Assembly (NCBI GenBank): GCA_001515955.1 | Contig: LOES01000110.1 | Coordinates: 1 to 26,353 of the forward strand | DNA from: Clostridia bacterium BRH_c25 | Lineage (GTDB): Bacteria > Bacillota_A > Clostridia > Lutisporales > Lutisporaceae | Reading direction: 5' to 3' | DNA: 26,353 bases | Part shown: piece after piece, positions 15,990 through 24,887 of the stretch | Layout: each line of letters begins with the position of its first letter | Numbering within the stretch: position 1 is the first letter of the stretch | Translations under genes and position numbers: made by a program | Notes under the pieces: model-generated | What the model was told of the DNA's origin: nothing | Seen by the model: the letters and a program-made list of their open reading frames with translations, nothing else | Databases searched by the model: none

Positions 15990-16859
15990 TTATTCCATTA
16001 CCTGCTCTTTAAATAGGCCTGTTGGCATAAATATCATGACTGCAATCAACACTGCAAAGGATATAAAATCCTTATAGCTTGAAGTAACATAGGCAGAAAT
16101 AAAGGTTTCAACAAAGCCAAAGAATAAACCACCAATGATGGCCCCATACATATTGCCATAGCCACCTACAACGGCTCCGGCAAAGCCTTTCTGACCTATC
16201 ATTGCACCCATGGACACATATACTCCGAATATTGGTCCTATTACGGCACCAATACCACCTGCCAGCATGGATGCAATGCCCCAGGAAGCACCCTTTGCAG
16301 CAGGTACATTAATGCCAAGGGCGCTGGCTGCCAGCTCATCCTGCGCAGCGGCTCTCATGGAGGTGCCAAACTTGGACTTTGTCATAAAGAAGTGAAGGCT
16401 TGTCATACATACAACTGCAACACCAAGAGCCATAAGGTTCTCAGGAACAATTTTATATCCCAGTATATTTATGGCATCTGTCTTAAATAAAGAGGGAAAC
16501 TGCATAACATTGCTGCCCCACGTAAACATAGCAGTGTTTTGAAGAATCATTGAAATAGATATAGTACAAAGAATAACATATACCGTCTGAGCACCTTTTT
16601 CCAATAGCTTTGTAACAAGTACTCTCTGGATAAACATTCCCAGACAAAACATAATGACCATAGTTAGGAACAGAGATACAAAAAAGGGTAACCCCATATA
16701 CTTGTAAAAGGTAAGACTTATAAATGCCCCGAACATCAGCATATCTCCCTGTGCCAAAGACATCAATCCTGATGCCTTATATATAAGACCATATCCAAGT
16801 CCAACCAAGCCATATACACAACCTATCATTAAAGCCCCAATTATCAACTGAACGATCAT
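15990..16859 (-). CDS. livH: Branched-chain-amino-acid-type ABC transporter permease LivH
   Basis: Integral membrane permease of 289 residues. Seen: the typical N-terminal YGLVGLGYGLIYKASG segment, SLAQGDMLMFGAF, and the coupling helix FGTSMRAAAQDELAASALGI (about 165-184). It is separated from livK by a 101-base gap containing a long perfect hairpin and from livM by 36 bases, so it follows livK in the same operon, probably at lower expression. Confidence 0.92.
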   Translation of the reverse strand: MIVQLIIGALMIGCVYGLVGLGYGLIYKASGLMSLAQGDMLMFGAFISLTFYKYMGLPFFVSLFLTMVIMFCLGMFIQRVLVTKLLEKGAQTVYVILCTISISMILQNTAMFTWGSNVMQFPSLFKTDAINILGYKIVPENLMALGVAVVCMTSLHFFMTKSKFGTSMRAAAQDELAASALGINVPAAKGASWGIASMLAGGIGAVIGPIFGVYVSMGAMIGQKGFAGAVVGGYGNMYGAIIGGLFFGFVETFISAYVTSSYKDFISFAVLIAVMIFMPTGLFKEQVME

Positions 16860-16901
16860 AAGTCTTTTCCTCTCTTCTTGTTTATCTTAATTATTGTATA
16901 G

Positions 16902-16945
16902 AAAAAGTGTTAATCAAAAAGCTTGTCTTATGATTAACACTTTTT
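16902..16945 (-). terminator. Perfect hairpin between livK and livH
   Basis: AAAAAGTGTTAATC (16902-16915) and GATTAACACTTTTT (16932-16945) are a perfect 14-base inverted repeat around a 16-base loop; on the minus strand it ends in a T run. Such hairpins after binding-protein genes usually act as partial terminators or 3'-end stabilisers, giving more binding protein than permease. Confidence 0.7.
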
Positions 16946-16960
16946 ATTAACTCTTATGAA

Positions 16961-18166
16961 TTATTTATTTGCTTTCCAGTCTTTATATAAAACGTTTTTC
17001 CCACCATCAATAATGTAAGTACGAGCTTCCTTCAAGCCATCGCCAGAGCCATCAGAGAAGTTAAATGTACCTGCAATACCTGGGAAAGCTTTGATATTCA
17101 GGAATGCTTCGCGTATAGAATCTGGATTGTTAATATCCGTTGCATTTCTTAGCGCCTCGCAGATCAGTACCACACTGTCATAGCCTCTGTAAGCAACATC
17201 AGATACAGGGAGTGCCCCATACTCTGCAACAAATGCCTTAAGCATTGCCTTTTCTACTTCATTTGTTGCATCTTCTACAGATGCTGGAATTACTGCTCCG
17301 GAACCAAATATAACACCATTGGCTGCATCTCCTGCTACCTTTATAATATCAGGTACACCTAAGCCCTCTGGACCGAATACATAACCCTCATACCCATTTC
17401 TTCTAAACTGCTTTAGTGAAAGAGCCAGTTCATTTGTCATACCATAAACAATAACACCTTCAGGCTTTGCATTAATAATCTTTGCAATTTGGCCAGTGTA
17501 ATCTGTATCAGTTGCTTGATAGGTTTCTTCGGTTATCACTTGAACATCACTGCCCAACAGTGCTTTTACACTTTCGATACCGGACTTGCCGTATTCAGAT
17601 GCCACATAAAACAAGGCAACCTTCTTGATACCCATTCCCTTCATAGTGTCCACAAAAGCCTTATTGGGCAAATCGGCATTGGCTGTACCTCTGAAGATAT
17701 AGTTAAATCCGGCGTTGGTATACTTTGGGCTTGTACCGCCGCCTACTTGAATAACTTTTGCTTCCTCTGTAATTTGTGTGGTTGCAAGGATGTTAGGGCT
17801 GGAATTGGAACCAACTATTGCTGTTACCTTGTCTACGTCAACCAATCTTGTTACTGCCTTTACAGCACCTTCTGGAGTTGATTTGTCATCGTATACAACC
17901 AGTTTTACCGGATGACCATTGACACCGCCTGCTTCATTGATTTGCTTTACCGCTAGCTGTCCACCTTTTTCCATCATCTCACCAGCTAGTGCATTTGAAC
18001 CTGTAATTGTTCCATAAAGACCAATTTTGATTTCCTCTGTGCTGACATTCTTCGCACTTGGGTCCGGAGATGAGGCTGGTGATACGGCATTGTCACTTTT
18101 TGCGCAAGCAGTCATACCTGCAATCATCAGAACTACCAATAACATTGATATTACCCTTTTATACAT
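16961..18166 (-). CDS. Liv-type periplasmic-binding lipoprotein
   Basis: Extracellular substrate-binding protein of a HAAT-type importer, 401 residues. Seen: a lipoprotein signal peptide (basic MYKR, hydrophobic core, cleavage before Cys21 in MTAC-AK), a Ser/Pro-rich tether, then a type I bilobed binding fold beginning IKIGLYGTITGSNALAGE and containing VKLVVYDDKSTPEGAV. First gene of the operon and divergent from the sensor kinase gene. HAAT-type binding proteins handle amino acids, amides, urea and various organic acids as well as leucine, so the linked transketolase and IolB-like genes are better guides to the ligand than the family name. Confidence 0.93.
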   Translation of the reverse strand: MYKRVISMLLVVLMIAGMTACAKSDNAVSPASSPDPSAKNVSTEEIKIGLYGTITGSNALAGEMMEKGGQLAVKQINEAGGVNGHPVKLVVYDDKSTPEGAVKAVTRLVDVDKVTAIVGSNSSPNILATTQITEEAKVIQVGGGTSPKYTNAGFNYIFRGTANADLPNKAFVDTMKGMGIKKVALFYVASEYGKSGIESVKALLGSDVQVITEETYQATDTDYTGQIAKIINAKPEGVIVYGMTNELALSLKQFRRNGYEGYVFGPEGLGVPDIIKVAGDAANGVIFGSGAVIPASVEDATNEVEKAMLKAFVAEYGALPVSDVAYRGYDSVVLICEALRNATDINNPDSIREAFLNIKAFPGIAGTFNFSDGSGDGLKEARTYIIDGGKNVLYKDWKANK

Positions 18167-18375
18167 TTTCTTCCCTCCACCTATATACTATTTTTTTTAA
18201 ATTGAAACCTAATCCTCTTAGATGCTATTATATAATAAGAGTCAAACTCATAATATTCACTTTGCTTTGAATATTGTATAAAATAAGTAGTTGAATTTAA
18301 ACTCGAATAATAAATCTTTCATAATGTTTAGAATTTTTATACTATTTTTATATATGAAGACCGGAGGATAGTAGT
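18167..18375. promoter_or_regulatory. Divergent control region between the liv operon and the two-component genes
   Basis: An AT-rich stretch of 209 bases that must hold both promoters. A symmetrical TTATATAAT-like block at 18227-18236 offers a -10 box on either strand (TATAAT on the minus strand at 18232-18227). No good -35 box stands opposite it on the minus strand, which fits a promoter that needs an activator. Binding sites for the AraC-type regulator are likely here but no clear direct repeat was identified. Confidence 0.45.
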
Positions 18376-20169
18376 ATGAAGTATCATCCTTTTCGAAAAA
18401 AAACAAGGATTAATACCAAGCTGTTTCTGATCTTTCTATCTACTATTTTTATTCCACTAATTGTTTTTGCTTTATTTCTATATAACCATCAAATCCGGCT
18501 TATGGAATCCGAGTCCAAGAAATCTGCTGAGCGGGAGCTGGTTCAGATGGCAGATAGAATTAGCCTTGAATTTACACAGATTGTGTCCGTATCCAATCTG
18601 TTTTATTTGGATAGGGATTTAGGAAGCTTTTTAAAAGACTATAATAGCACCTTCAGTGAAGATTTTGAAGAGCCCTATGATATAAACAGTATTCTCAACA
18701 AATATAGCGCAGGCGTAAACAACACCAATTTTCAGTGTGTGGTTGTGGCTCTCAATGGCAAGGTTTTTGGAACCCCCATGTTCTTAAAAAAAATGCCTTA
18801 TCTCGACATAGAATCACGGCAATGGTATCCCTCTATTAAAAACTATCAAACCAGTGTTATTTGGATCAACGATTCTTATCTGGACAAGCTTTTTACTTCA
18901 CCGGATTATCCCTACGTTTATATCATACGTCAGCTTCACGATTTAGAAACCTGGGACAGAATAGGCACCCTTATTATAGGTATTTCAGAAAACCAAATTC
19001 GTAAGAAGTATTCAGGATATGTGGGCTCTACTCAAAGCACTTATATATTAGACAACAAGGATCATATCATTTCCTATATAGATAATCTTGATTTGAGCAA
19101 TAGTCCCTTAGGGCTGGCGGACCGCTTTAGAAATTACTCAGGCTCCTTTGTCTACGGTTCAGGGGAATATAAGAAGCTGGTCACCTTTCACACTATTAAT
19201 TCTACACAATGGAAGATTGTTACCTTCTCCGATATAAATGCACTTTTTACCACATTTTCTGGTGCACTAAATGTTTTTCTAATGATTATGCTTTTTTACT
19301 TGATAACAACAACTATTCTATTCTTTGCTTTAGGAAAGAGGTTTTTAAATCCTATTAATAATCTTTACAACAAAATGGCCAAGGTAAAAACGGGAGATTT
19401 AAATGTCAGAGTAACTGTAAACTCCAACGACGAGATTTCTGAGCTGTCTGAACAGTTTAATGATATGATAAGTAAGATACAAGAGCTTATGTCTCAAGTT
19501 GTAACGGAACAGGAGTTAAAGCGCGAGGCAGAGATTATTTCTCTACAGAGCCAGATTAATCCCCATTTTCTATATAATACCCTTGCATCCATCCGCTTCA
19601 TGGTTTATTCAGGAAACAAGGAGGATGCAGATATCATTATACTTGCGCTCATCCGTCTAATGAAAAATTCTCTTTCTGACAGCAAGAAATTCATTACGGT
19701 TGATAAAGAGATTTCACTGCTTCAAGATTATATTAATATACAGAAGCTTGCTTTTACTAAGCCTCTTACAGTCAAGCTAAGTATTGAGGATGATATCAAG
19801 GATTGCAAGATTATCAAGCTATTGCTGCAGCCCTTAGTAGAAAATGCCATTATGCATGGCTTAAAGCCCAAAAAAGATGATTGTGTCCTTTCAATAACAG
19901 GGCGTTCAATTGATTCTGCTTTAGAGTTTATTATTGAGGACAACGGCATTGGCTTTGATAGCTCAAAATGTGATTTGAGCAGCAAGACACCTGACTTCAC
20001 AAGAGGTGTTGGCATGCAAAATGTACATGGCAGAATAATCCTTAACTTTGGAGAGCAATATGGGCTAAATATCTGCAGTCATATCAATAAAGGTACCACT
20101 GTCACCCTTCGTATACCGAAAATAATTAGTAAAGGAGATTATCTATCCTATGAACATTTTGATAGTTGA
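18376..20169 (+). CDS. YesM-like sensor histidine kinase
   Basis: Membrane sensor of 597 residues. Seen: TM1 at about 15-37, an extracellular sensing domain of about 255 residues, TM2 at about 297-320, a HAMP-type linker with the typical IPINNLYNKMAKVKTGDL-like segment, then the His_kinase domain with QSQINPHFLYN (phospho-acceptor His397) and an ATPase domain with the N box (Asn490) and EDNGIGFD (521-528). It phosphorylates the response regulator encoded directly downstream, whose gene overlaps by 20 bases. GGAGG lies eight bases before the ATG. YesM-type kinases commonly sense carbohydrates outside the cell and control adjacent uptake operons. Confidence 0.94.
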   Translation: MKYHPFRKKTRINTKLFLIFLSTIFIPLIVFALFLYNHQIRLMESESKKSAERELVQMADRISLEFTQIVSVSNLFYLDRDLGSFLKDYNSTFSEDFEEPYDINSILNKYSAGVNNTNFQCVVVALNGKVFGTPMFLKKMPYLDIESRQWYPSIKNYQTSVIWINDSYLDKLFTSPDYPYVYIIRQLHDLETWDRIGTLIIGISENQIRKKYSGYVGSTQSTYILDNKDHIISYIDNLDLSNSPLGLADRFRNYSGSFVYGSGEYKKLVTFHTINSTQWKIVTFSDINALFTTFSGALNVFLMIMLFYLITTTILFFALGKRFLNPINNLYNKMAKVKTGDLNVRVTVNSNDEISELSEQFNDMISKIQELMSQVVTEQELKREAEIISLQSQINPHFLYNTLASIRFMVYSGNKEDADIIILALIRLMKNSLSDSKKFITVDKEISLLQDYINIQKLAFTKPLTVKLSIEDDIKDCKIIKLLLQPLVENAIMHGLKPKKDDCVLSITGRSIDSALEFIIEDNGIGFDSSKCDLSSKTPDFTRGVGMQNVHGRIILNFGEQYGLNICSHINKGTTVTLRIPKIISKGDYLSYEHFDS

Positions 20170-21691
20170 CGATGATGCTATAATCCGAAACTGGCTTTCT
20201 ATGCTGTTAAAACAACTGCACCAATATGAAATAACGTTATTTGAAGCAACGGATGGACTTGAGGCTTTAAATATTTGTGCTGTTTCCCCCATTGATCTGG
20301 TCATAACCGATATAAAAATGCCTCAGATGAATGGAATAGAATTAATCAGTCGCTTAAAAAACGAATATCCTCAAATAAGAACCTCAGTCCTAAGCTCCTA
20401 CGATGAATTTGAATATGTGCGCATTGCTCTGAAATCCGGTGCCTTGGATTATACCTTGAAGGCAGAAATGAAGCTTGAGGATATTACCGCCTTGCTTGAG
20501 AAGACCCTCAATAATATCAAGATGGAAGAGTCCGTGCAACAAGGTCTTTCGTCTTACTATTCTGCCATCGCTGAGACTAAGAAGAGTTTTATGGAATATA
20601 TTGAAAATGGCCATATCCCTAGCGAACAATTTTTGTCTGCACTAAATCCCCCATTATCCATGAACTATCTGTGCATATCTATCTTTAAAACAGGAAATAA
20701 CAATGTAGCAGATATTCCGATTTTTATTATTTCTAATATCTGCAATAATACCATGTGGGGTGAAAGAATTAATGGTGTGGCCTTCCCTTGGGATAAGGAT
20801 TACTTTGTACTTATGTATAACTGCACCGATACAATCAGCGAGCATCAAGAAACAGAATATATAAAGCTGTTTTCTTTACTTGACAATAATATCGAAAAAC
20901 ACATTAATATTCCTATATCCTTCAGCATTAATGTTATCTGCAAGAAGGAGGATAACCTTCGACAAAAATTTATGGAAGCTCTTGATATTATGAGCTACCG
21001 ACAATATTATTCTCTGTCCATCAATTTAGATAAGAGAATCATTGAACAGCATAGCGGGCGCAAAGAGCTGGTCCGTACTATTCAAAAGCTTTTGGATGTA
21101 GGCAATCATGAACAGGCAGTCTCTGTTCTTTTGCAGCAGCTTGCCTATATGCATAGCATTTATGTTTCTCCTAAAAAGGTCAATGCAGCTGTAACCTCTG
21201 CCATGAATGTATTTCTCACCTATGCGGCTCTTTTGGATTCTAACAATGTCTTAGAAGAGAGTATGCTGTGCTTTGTAGATCATGTAATTCATGCCACAAC
21301 TGCAGAGGGCATGCAAAATATTGCAGAACAGTTCTGCAAGTTCTATCTGGAGCAAATGCAAGCTATTAACCAGAATATTTCTAGTGTTATTAAGCTTGCT
21401 GTTTCCTATATCAATAAAAACTATAATACTAAGATTACTCTGGACAATGTTGCCGCTCAGGTTTTTCTCAATCCCTCTTATCTGAGCCAGCTTTTTAAAA
21501 AGGAGATGAACATACAATTTGGCGATTATTTAGAAAGAATACGTATTAACAAAGCAAAGGAGCTTATCCGTAACAGCAACAAAGCAATGTCTGAGATTTC
21601 AGAGATTGTAGGCTTCTCCAATCAGAACTATTTTAATAAGGTATTCAAAAAAGTGACCGGTGTAAATCCTCTGAAATATAGAAAATTTTAA
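20150..21691 (+). CDS. YesN-like response regulator with AraC-type DNA-binding domain
   Basis: Transcription regulator of 513 residues. Seen: receiver domain (1-120) with acidic VDDD (6-9), phosphorylation site Asp54 in VITDIKMPQMNG and the conserved Lys in YTLKAE; a middle helical region of unknown fold; and a C-terminal AraC-type double helix-turn-helix (about 410-513) with PSYLSQLFKKEM, FGDYLERIRINKAKEL and VGFSNQNYFNKVFKKVTGVNPLKYR-type segments (near 480-511). It is translationally coupled to the kinase. By position it should activate the divergent liv-tkt-iolB operon. Confidence 0.94.
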   Translation: MNILIVDDDAIIRNWLSMLLKQLHQYEITLFEATDGLEALNICAVSPIDLVITDIKMPQMNGIELISRLKNEYPQIRTSVLSSYDEFEYVRIALKSGALDYTLKAEMKLEDITALLEKTLNNIKMEESVQQGLSSYYSAIAETKKSFMEYIENGHIPSEQFLSALNPPLSMNYLCISIFKTGNNNVADIPIFIISNICNNTMWGERINGVAFPWDKDYFVLMYNCTDTISEHQETEYIKLFSLLDNNIEKHINIPISFSINVICKKEDNLRQKFMEALDIMSYRQYYSLSINLDKRIIEQHSGRKELVRTIQKLLDVGNHEQAVSVLLQQLAYMHSIYVSPKKVNAAVTSAMNVFLTYAALLDSNNVLEESMLCFVDHVIHATTAEGMQNIAEQFCKFYLEQMQAINQNISSVIKLAVSYINKNYNTKITLDNVAAQVFLNPSYLSQLFKKEMNIQFGDYLERIRINKAKELIRNSNKAMSEISEIVGFSNQNYFNKVFKKVTGVNPLKYRKF

Positions 21692-21714
21692 CTCACGATA
21701 TACCTGTCTCAAAT

Positions 21715-21746
21715 AAAAAAAACCTGTAATCATGCGGATTACAAGG
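21715..21746 (-). terminator. Terminator retained with the tRNA-Ala fragment
   Basis: Read on the minus strand: CCTTGTAATC (21746-21737), a short loop, GATTACAGG (21731-21723), then a run of eight T (21722-21715). It lies ten bases past the tRNA 3' end, as expected for a tRNA terminator; it may also stop the response-regulator transcript from the other side. Confidence 0.75.
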
Positions 21747-21755
21747 ATTGTTTTC

Positions 21756-21811
<56 letters not shown>

Positions 21812-21944
21812 CGCGACACATGCAACGGAATATTCACGCGCCCTAAAAAGGTCTGTTCAATTAACGTATGCATAGTAAGATTGAATTGCATCCTTATCTT
21901 TCTTTATTAAGAATAAGCCATATTTTTTAAAAATGACAAAAGAA

Positions 21945-21972
21945 AACGTCAAGCAATCAATCGCCTGACGTT
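21945..21972 (-). terminator. Terminator of the fic gene
   Basis: Read on the minus strand: AACGTCA (21972-21966), a loop with an inner GC pairing, TGACGTT (21951-21945), then TTCTTTTG. It lies 30 bases past the fic stop codon. Confidence 0.7.
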
Positions 21973-22001
21973 CTGATTTTATACTTTATTGAGCTATAGC
22001 T

Positions 22002-22763
22002 TCAGCCCGTACTGCTATCCAGCTTTGGAATCGACATGTGCAAAAGTCGCATGATTTCCTTTTGTGATTCGATTACCCGTTCTGCAATAAACTGCTCAAA
22101 GGGTTTGTCGTTTCTGTGCGCTTTTTCAAGAAGTTCTATGTATTCGTGTCTAAGCACCGGAGGAATTATAGCAAGCAGGTATCCGTCCTGTATCAGTGCG
22201 GTGTTCATAATGAGCCTTGCAATTCTTCCGTTTCCATCTTTAAACGGATGGATAAAGACAAATTTTTTGTGGAGCTGTGCTGCAAACTCTACCGGATGAA
22301 CCTGATCTCTTTCAGTTGCGATCCAATGAAACAGCTCATCCATTTCTGCTTGTATACATTTTGTTTCTGCCACAGGATATTTCGAACCACTGATAAAAAC
22401 ATCTATGTCACGGTATTTTCCGGCATATTGGTTTTCTATACTCTCGTAAAACATTTGATGCATCGTGAGGACATCTCTTTCCGTGATGGTCCTATTTCCA
22501 AGCAGCGTGAACATGAAATCATAAGCCTTTGCATGTCCGATAACTTCAAAGGTATCCCGCAGTGGTTTTCCACCAATGGTCAGTCCATCCTCAAGCAGCA
22601 CCTTGGTTTCGCTTTCTGTAAGGGTATTCCCTTCAATGGCATTGGAAGACCAGGTAAGACCAATGCGATAGTAATCTCTGATCTGTTTTAGCATCTCGCC
22701 TTCAAAAGGTCTGCGCTCATCTATGGCAGCCTTATATAAGCCAAGCAATCTGTATATATCCAT
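22002..22763 (-). CDS. Fic-domain protein (class II, self-inhibited AMPylase)
   Basis: Cytoplasmic enzyme of 253 residues that usually transfers AMP from ATP to a target protein. Seen: the complete Fic motif HPFKDGNGRIAR (catalytic His172) and, N-terminal to it, the inhibitory helix motif SNAIEG (40-45; Glu44), which makes it a class II Fic protein held off by its own Glu. A C-terminal helical part follows with no clear added DNA-binding domain. AGGTGA precedes the ATG. It stands alone with its own promoter and terminator; no separate antitoxin gene is needed for this class. The target is unknown. Confidence 0.93.
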   Translation of the reverse strand: MDIYRLLGLYKAAIDERRPFEGEMLKQIRDYYRIGLTWSSNAIEGNTLTESETKVLLEDGLTIGGKPLRDTFEVIGHAKAYDFMFTLLGNRTITERDVLTMHQMFYESIENQYAGKYRDIDVFISGSKYPVAETKCIQAEMDELFHWIATERDQVHPVEFAAQLHKKFVFIHPFKDGNGRIARLIMNTALIQDGYLLAIIPPVLRHEYIELLEKAHRNDKPFEQFIAERVIESQKEIMRLLHMSIPKLDSSTG

Positions 22764-22797
22764 TTATTCACCTGTTTCCATGTATATTTATATATTG

Positions 22798-22827
22798 ATT
22801 ATACCACAAAAGTTGCCATTTAGTCAT
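22798..22827 (-). promoter_or_regulatory. Promoter of the fic gene
   Basis: On the minus strand: ATGACT (22827-22822), an 18-base spacer, and TGG-TATAAT with a perfect -10 box (22803-22798) extended by TGn. It lies about 35 bases before the fic start codon. Confidence 0.65.
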
Positions 22828-22958
22828 TTAATATCACCCACCTGATCAATTTTACCGGACGAGATGTTCAACTTTCGCAGCCGCACTGTTCAACCTGATG
22901 CAACGTATTCAATAAGCATACCTTTAAAGGGAAGTACCTCAGTTCGCTAATTGTAATT

Positions 22959-23891
22959 TCATCTGCATAGTTCCATTTTTAAGACTACCATACTATTATC
23001 GAACTCGTATCCATGTTTATTGAGTATATTTTCCATAGGAAAATTACTAATGTCTATATCAGCGATAATTTGTTTTATTCCATTGTTGAATAGTGTTTTT
23101 GTCCCCTCTCTTAGTAATTCACTTCCATAGGCATTTCCTCTTTTCTCAGGGTCAACACCGATATAATTAATTGCACCAATATCATCATTGAATTTCTGAG
23201 GAACGATCAAACCTACAAATTCTGTTTTGTCTTTGTATGCCAGCTTCCACCAATCCCTATTAAAATCAATCTCTTTTAATATACTAAAGTATTTTATCGC
23301 TGCCTCTCTGGGGCCATATTCATTTACACAGTTCAAATCATCCTGATCCAGTGTATTTTCTGTGACCCTTTCTATGGCACATATAAATTTATCCTCTCCA
23401 ACTTCCCCCAGAGATCTGAACATCAATCTATCAGACAAATAGTTTATATCGGTTTTGCTGCAAACAAAGCTTTTCTTTTCCTGCATTACTTTAAAGCCTG
23501 ATTTTATGAATAGTTCCTTGCATTCTTCAAAGGAGCTGCTATTGTTTGAATAAAGATGATATTCTATTGTTTTGAAATTCCTTTGTCTCATATCGCTGAT
23601 GCTTTCACGGAGCAGCATCTCACAAATACAAGACAAATTACATCCTATATCCGATAAACTCATGTCCCATATTTTTAAATCCTCAGGTTCGTCTTTAAAA
23701 ATACCATAAATTATTCTGCCTAAAAATTCATTGTTGTCTTCAACAGCGAAGCACCATTCTAGTTTTGTTTTACCGGCCTCAATCCATTGCAGCAGCTCAT
23801 CCTTAAAGCCAGCGTTATCATTACTACTCAGTGACGAATATCTATCTAGTTCTTCATAACAAATACTCCTGACCTGCATAAAAGCATTCAC
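22959..23891 (-). CDS. Double GNAT-family N-acetyltransferase
   Basis: A 310-residue protein with two acetyltransferase-like halves. The C-terminal half (about 155-310) shows the acetyl-CoA-binding loop in GVDPEKRGNAYGSEL (Arg251, Gly252, Gly256) and ends with the typical NKHGYEF segment. The N-terminal half (1-150) has the fold pattern, including IKSGFKV near its end, but no clear CoA loop, so it is probably a degenerate domain. GGAG lies close before the ATG. Substrate unknown. It lies between fic and a disrupted TIR gene in what looks like accessory DNA. Confidence 0.88.
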   Translation of the reverse strand: MNAFMQVRSICYEELDRYSSLSSNDNAGFKDELLQWIEAGKTKLEWCFAVEDNNEFLGRIIYGIFKDEPEDLKIWDMSLSDIGCNLSCICEMLLRESISDMRQRNFKTIEYHLYSNNSSSFEECKELFIKSGFKVMQEKKSFVCSKTDINYLSDRLMFRSLGEVGEDKFICAIERVTENTLDQDDLNCVNEYGPREAAIKYFSILKEIDFNRDWWKLAYKDKTEFVGLIVPQKFNDDIGAINYIGVDPEKRGNAYGSELLREGTKTLFNNGIKQIIADIDISNFPMENILNKHGYEFDNSMVVLKMELCR

Positions 23892-23967
23892 TCCATTTCC
23901 CTAATTTATTTTAATTTTAAATGTTCATCTCAGGTTTATTAATAATATAATTACTGGCATTTTTACC

Positions 23968-24039
23968 TTATGTGCTTATAAAACTATCCACATCTATGAT
24001 TTCATCAGCAATACTTACCAATTGGCGGCTATGGGTAAT
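23968..24039 (-). pseudogene. Short 3' remnant of an ABC ATPase gene
   Basis: A 23-codon open stretch on the minus strand, between an in-frame TGA and a TAA, reads ITHSRQLVSIADEIIDVD and a few more residues. This looks like the H-loop and last strand of an ABC-type ATPase (THxR...IADEII). There is no start codon and no upstream ATPase sequence, so it would be a leftover of a deleted gene. Based on one motif only. Confidence 0.4.
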
Positions 24040-24051
24040 TCAACCATTTGA

Positions 24052-24622
24052 TCAAACATATGAAAACTTGTCCTCAAAATGATAGTCAAGCTTTTTGTTT
24101 ACTACAGAAATAAAATTATTAAGTCCATCACCGGAAGCTATATTAAAACCTTGCAATAAATTCAGCGGAGCTTTTAACAAAGCAATATCAATACCAATTC
24201 CAACAGGAATAACCTCAATGCCTTTTGAGTAGGCAAAACCAGCCTCAAAATATATCCAATTAGATATAATGGAGTCGGGGGTAACAAAGACAAACATAAT
24301 TGATGCACTATTTAGATCATTTTCAATTTTATGCACCCAATTGCTACCAAAAGGAATACTTTGACCGTCACTTGACATAAAGATATCCAACACACCACCT
24401 GTAATAGCATCTATCTTGTTTTTAATGGATAGTACAATTCCTTATCCCTAGTACTACTTTGTTACCTTGAGTAATTTTATGGAAATAAGTGCAGATGCCT
24501 TAATATTTCACAACGTATTTTCTTGCTTCCAGCTATGCAGAACTCTAGAAATATCAGTCGTATTGCCAAATCAACAAAGTAGTACTAGTCGAATGGCTAA
24601 AAAATATTGTAGGGTTATTCAT
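24052..24622 (-). pseudogene. TIR-domain gene broken by an insertion and a frameshift
   Basis: The gene starts at an ATG (24622-24620) after GGGAGA and reads MNNPTIFFSHST, the first strand and loop of a TIR domain. It is then interrupted by a ~140-base insertion (24448-24588). If that is removed leaving one CTAG, the reading continues MNNPTIFFSHSTRDKEL and then needs one extra base near 24435 to enter the long downstream frame with IKNKIDAITGG, SSDGQSIPFGSNW, VFVTPDS and SNWIYFEAGFAYSKG, ending at 24052. The Glu in WIYFEAG is the expected catalytic residue of NAD-cleaving TIR domains. The restored protein would be about 144 residues, a TIR domain alone. A truncated 113-residue product from the TTG at 24393 is possible but lacks the first strand. 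Confidence 0.8.
24448..24588. mobile_element. Small inverted-repeat element inserted in the TIR gene
   Basis: The ends are a perfect 16-base inverted repeat: CTAGTACTACTTTGTT (24448-24463) and its complement at 24573-24588. The outer CTAG may be a duplicated target site, which would leave a 12-base terminal repeat and an element of about 133 bases. The interior has no transposase and no meaningful ORF, so it is a miniature or internally deleted element dependent on a transposase elsewhere. Removing it with one CTAG restores conserved TIR sequence across the junction, which is strong evidence that it is an insertion. Confidence 0.75.
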
Positions 24623-24840
24623 AATAAATTCTCCCATGACATGAATACGATTAATCTATTTTCGATTCAATAACCGTTTCGGCGAATTATAGTTTCCTCT
24701 GATCATGAATCGCTGCCATATATTATTCAACACTACCTTATATAAATAATAATGTACACTTTCATTTTACAATATAAACTGAAAAAAGCCATCTGCAATC
24801 TGTAATTGCATTAAGAATGATTTACTTTTGAAAAATGGCA

Positions 24841-24874
24841 AAAATAAAACGCCAAACACTTTTTCGCTGGCGTT
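24841..24874 (-). terminator. Terminator of the MNT/HEPN pair
   Basis: Read on the minus strand: AACGCCA (24874-24868), a 13-base loop, TGGCGTT (24854-24848), then TTATTTT. It lies 14 bases past the HEPN stop codon. Confidence 0.75.
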
Positions 24875-24887
24875 CATTATGAATCAA

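Noticed and set aside
24467..24673. 68-codon plus-strand frame across the inserted element
   Set aside because: It crosses the element boundary and the antisense of the TIR start, has no ribosome site and no protein-like pattern.
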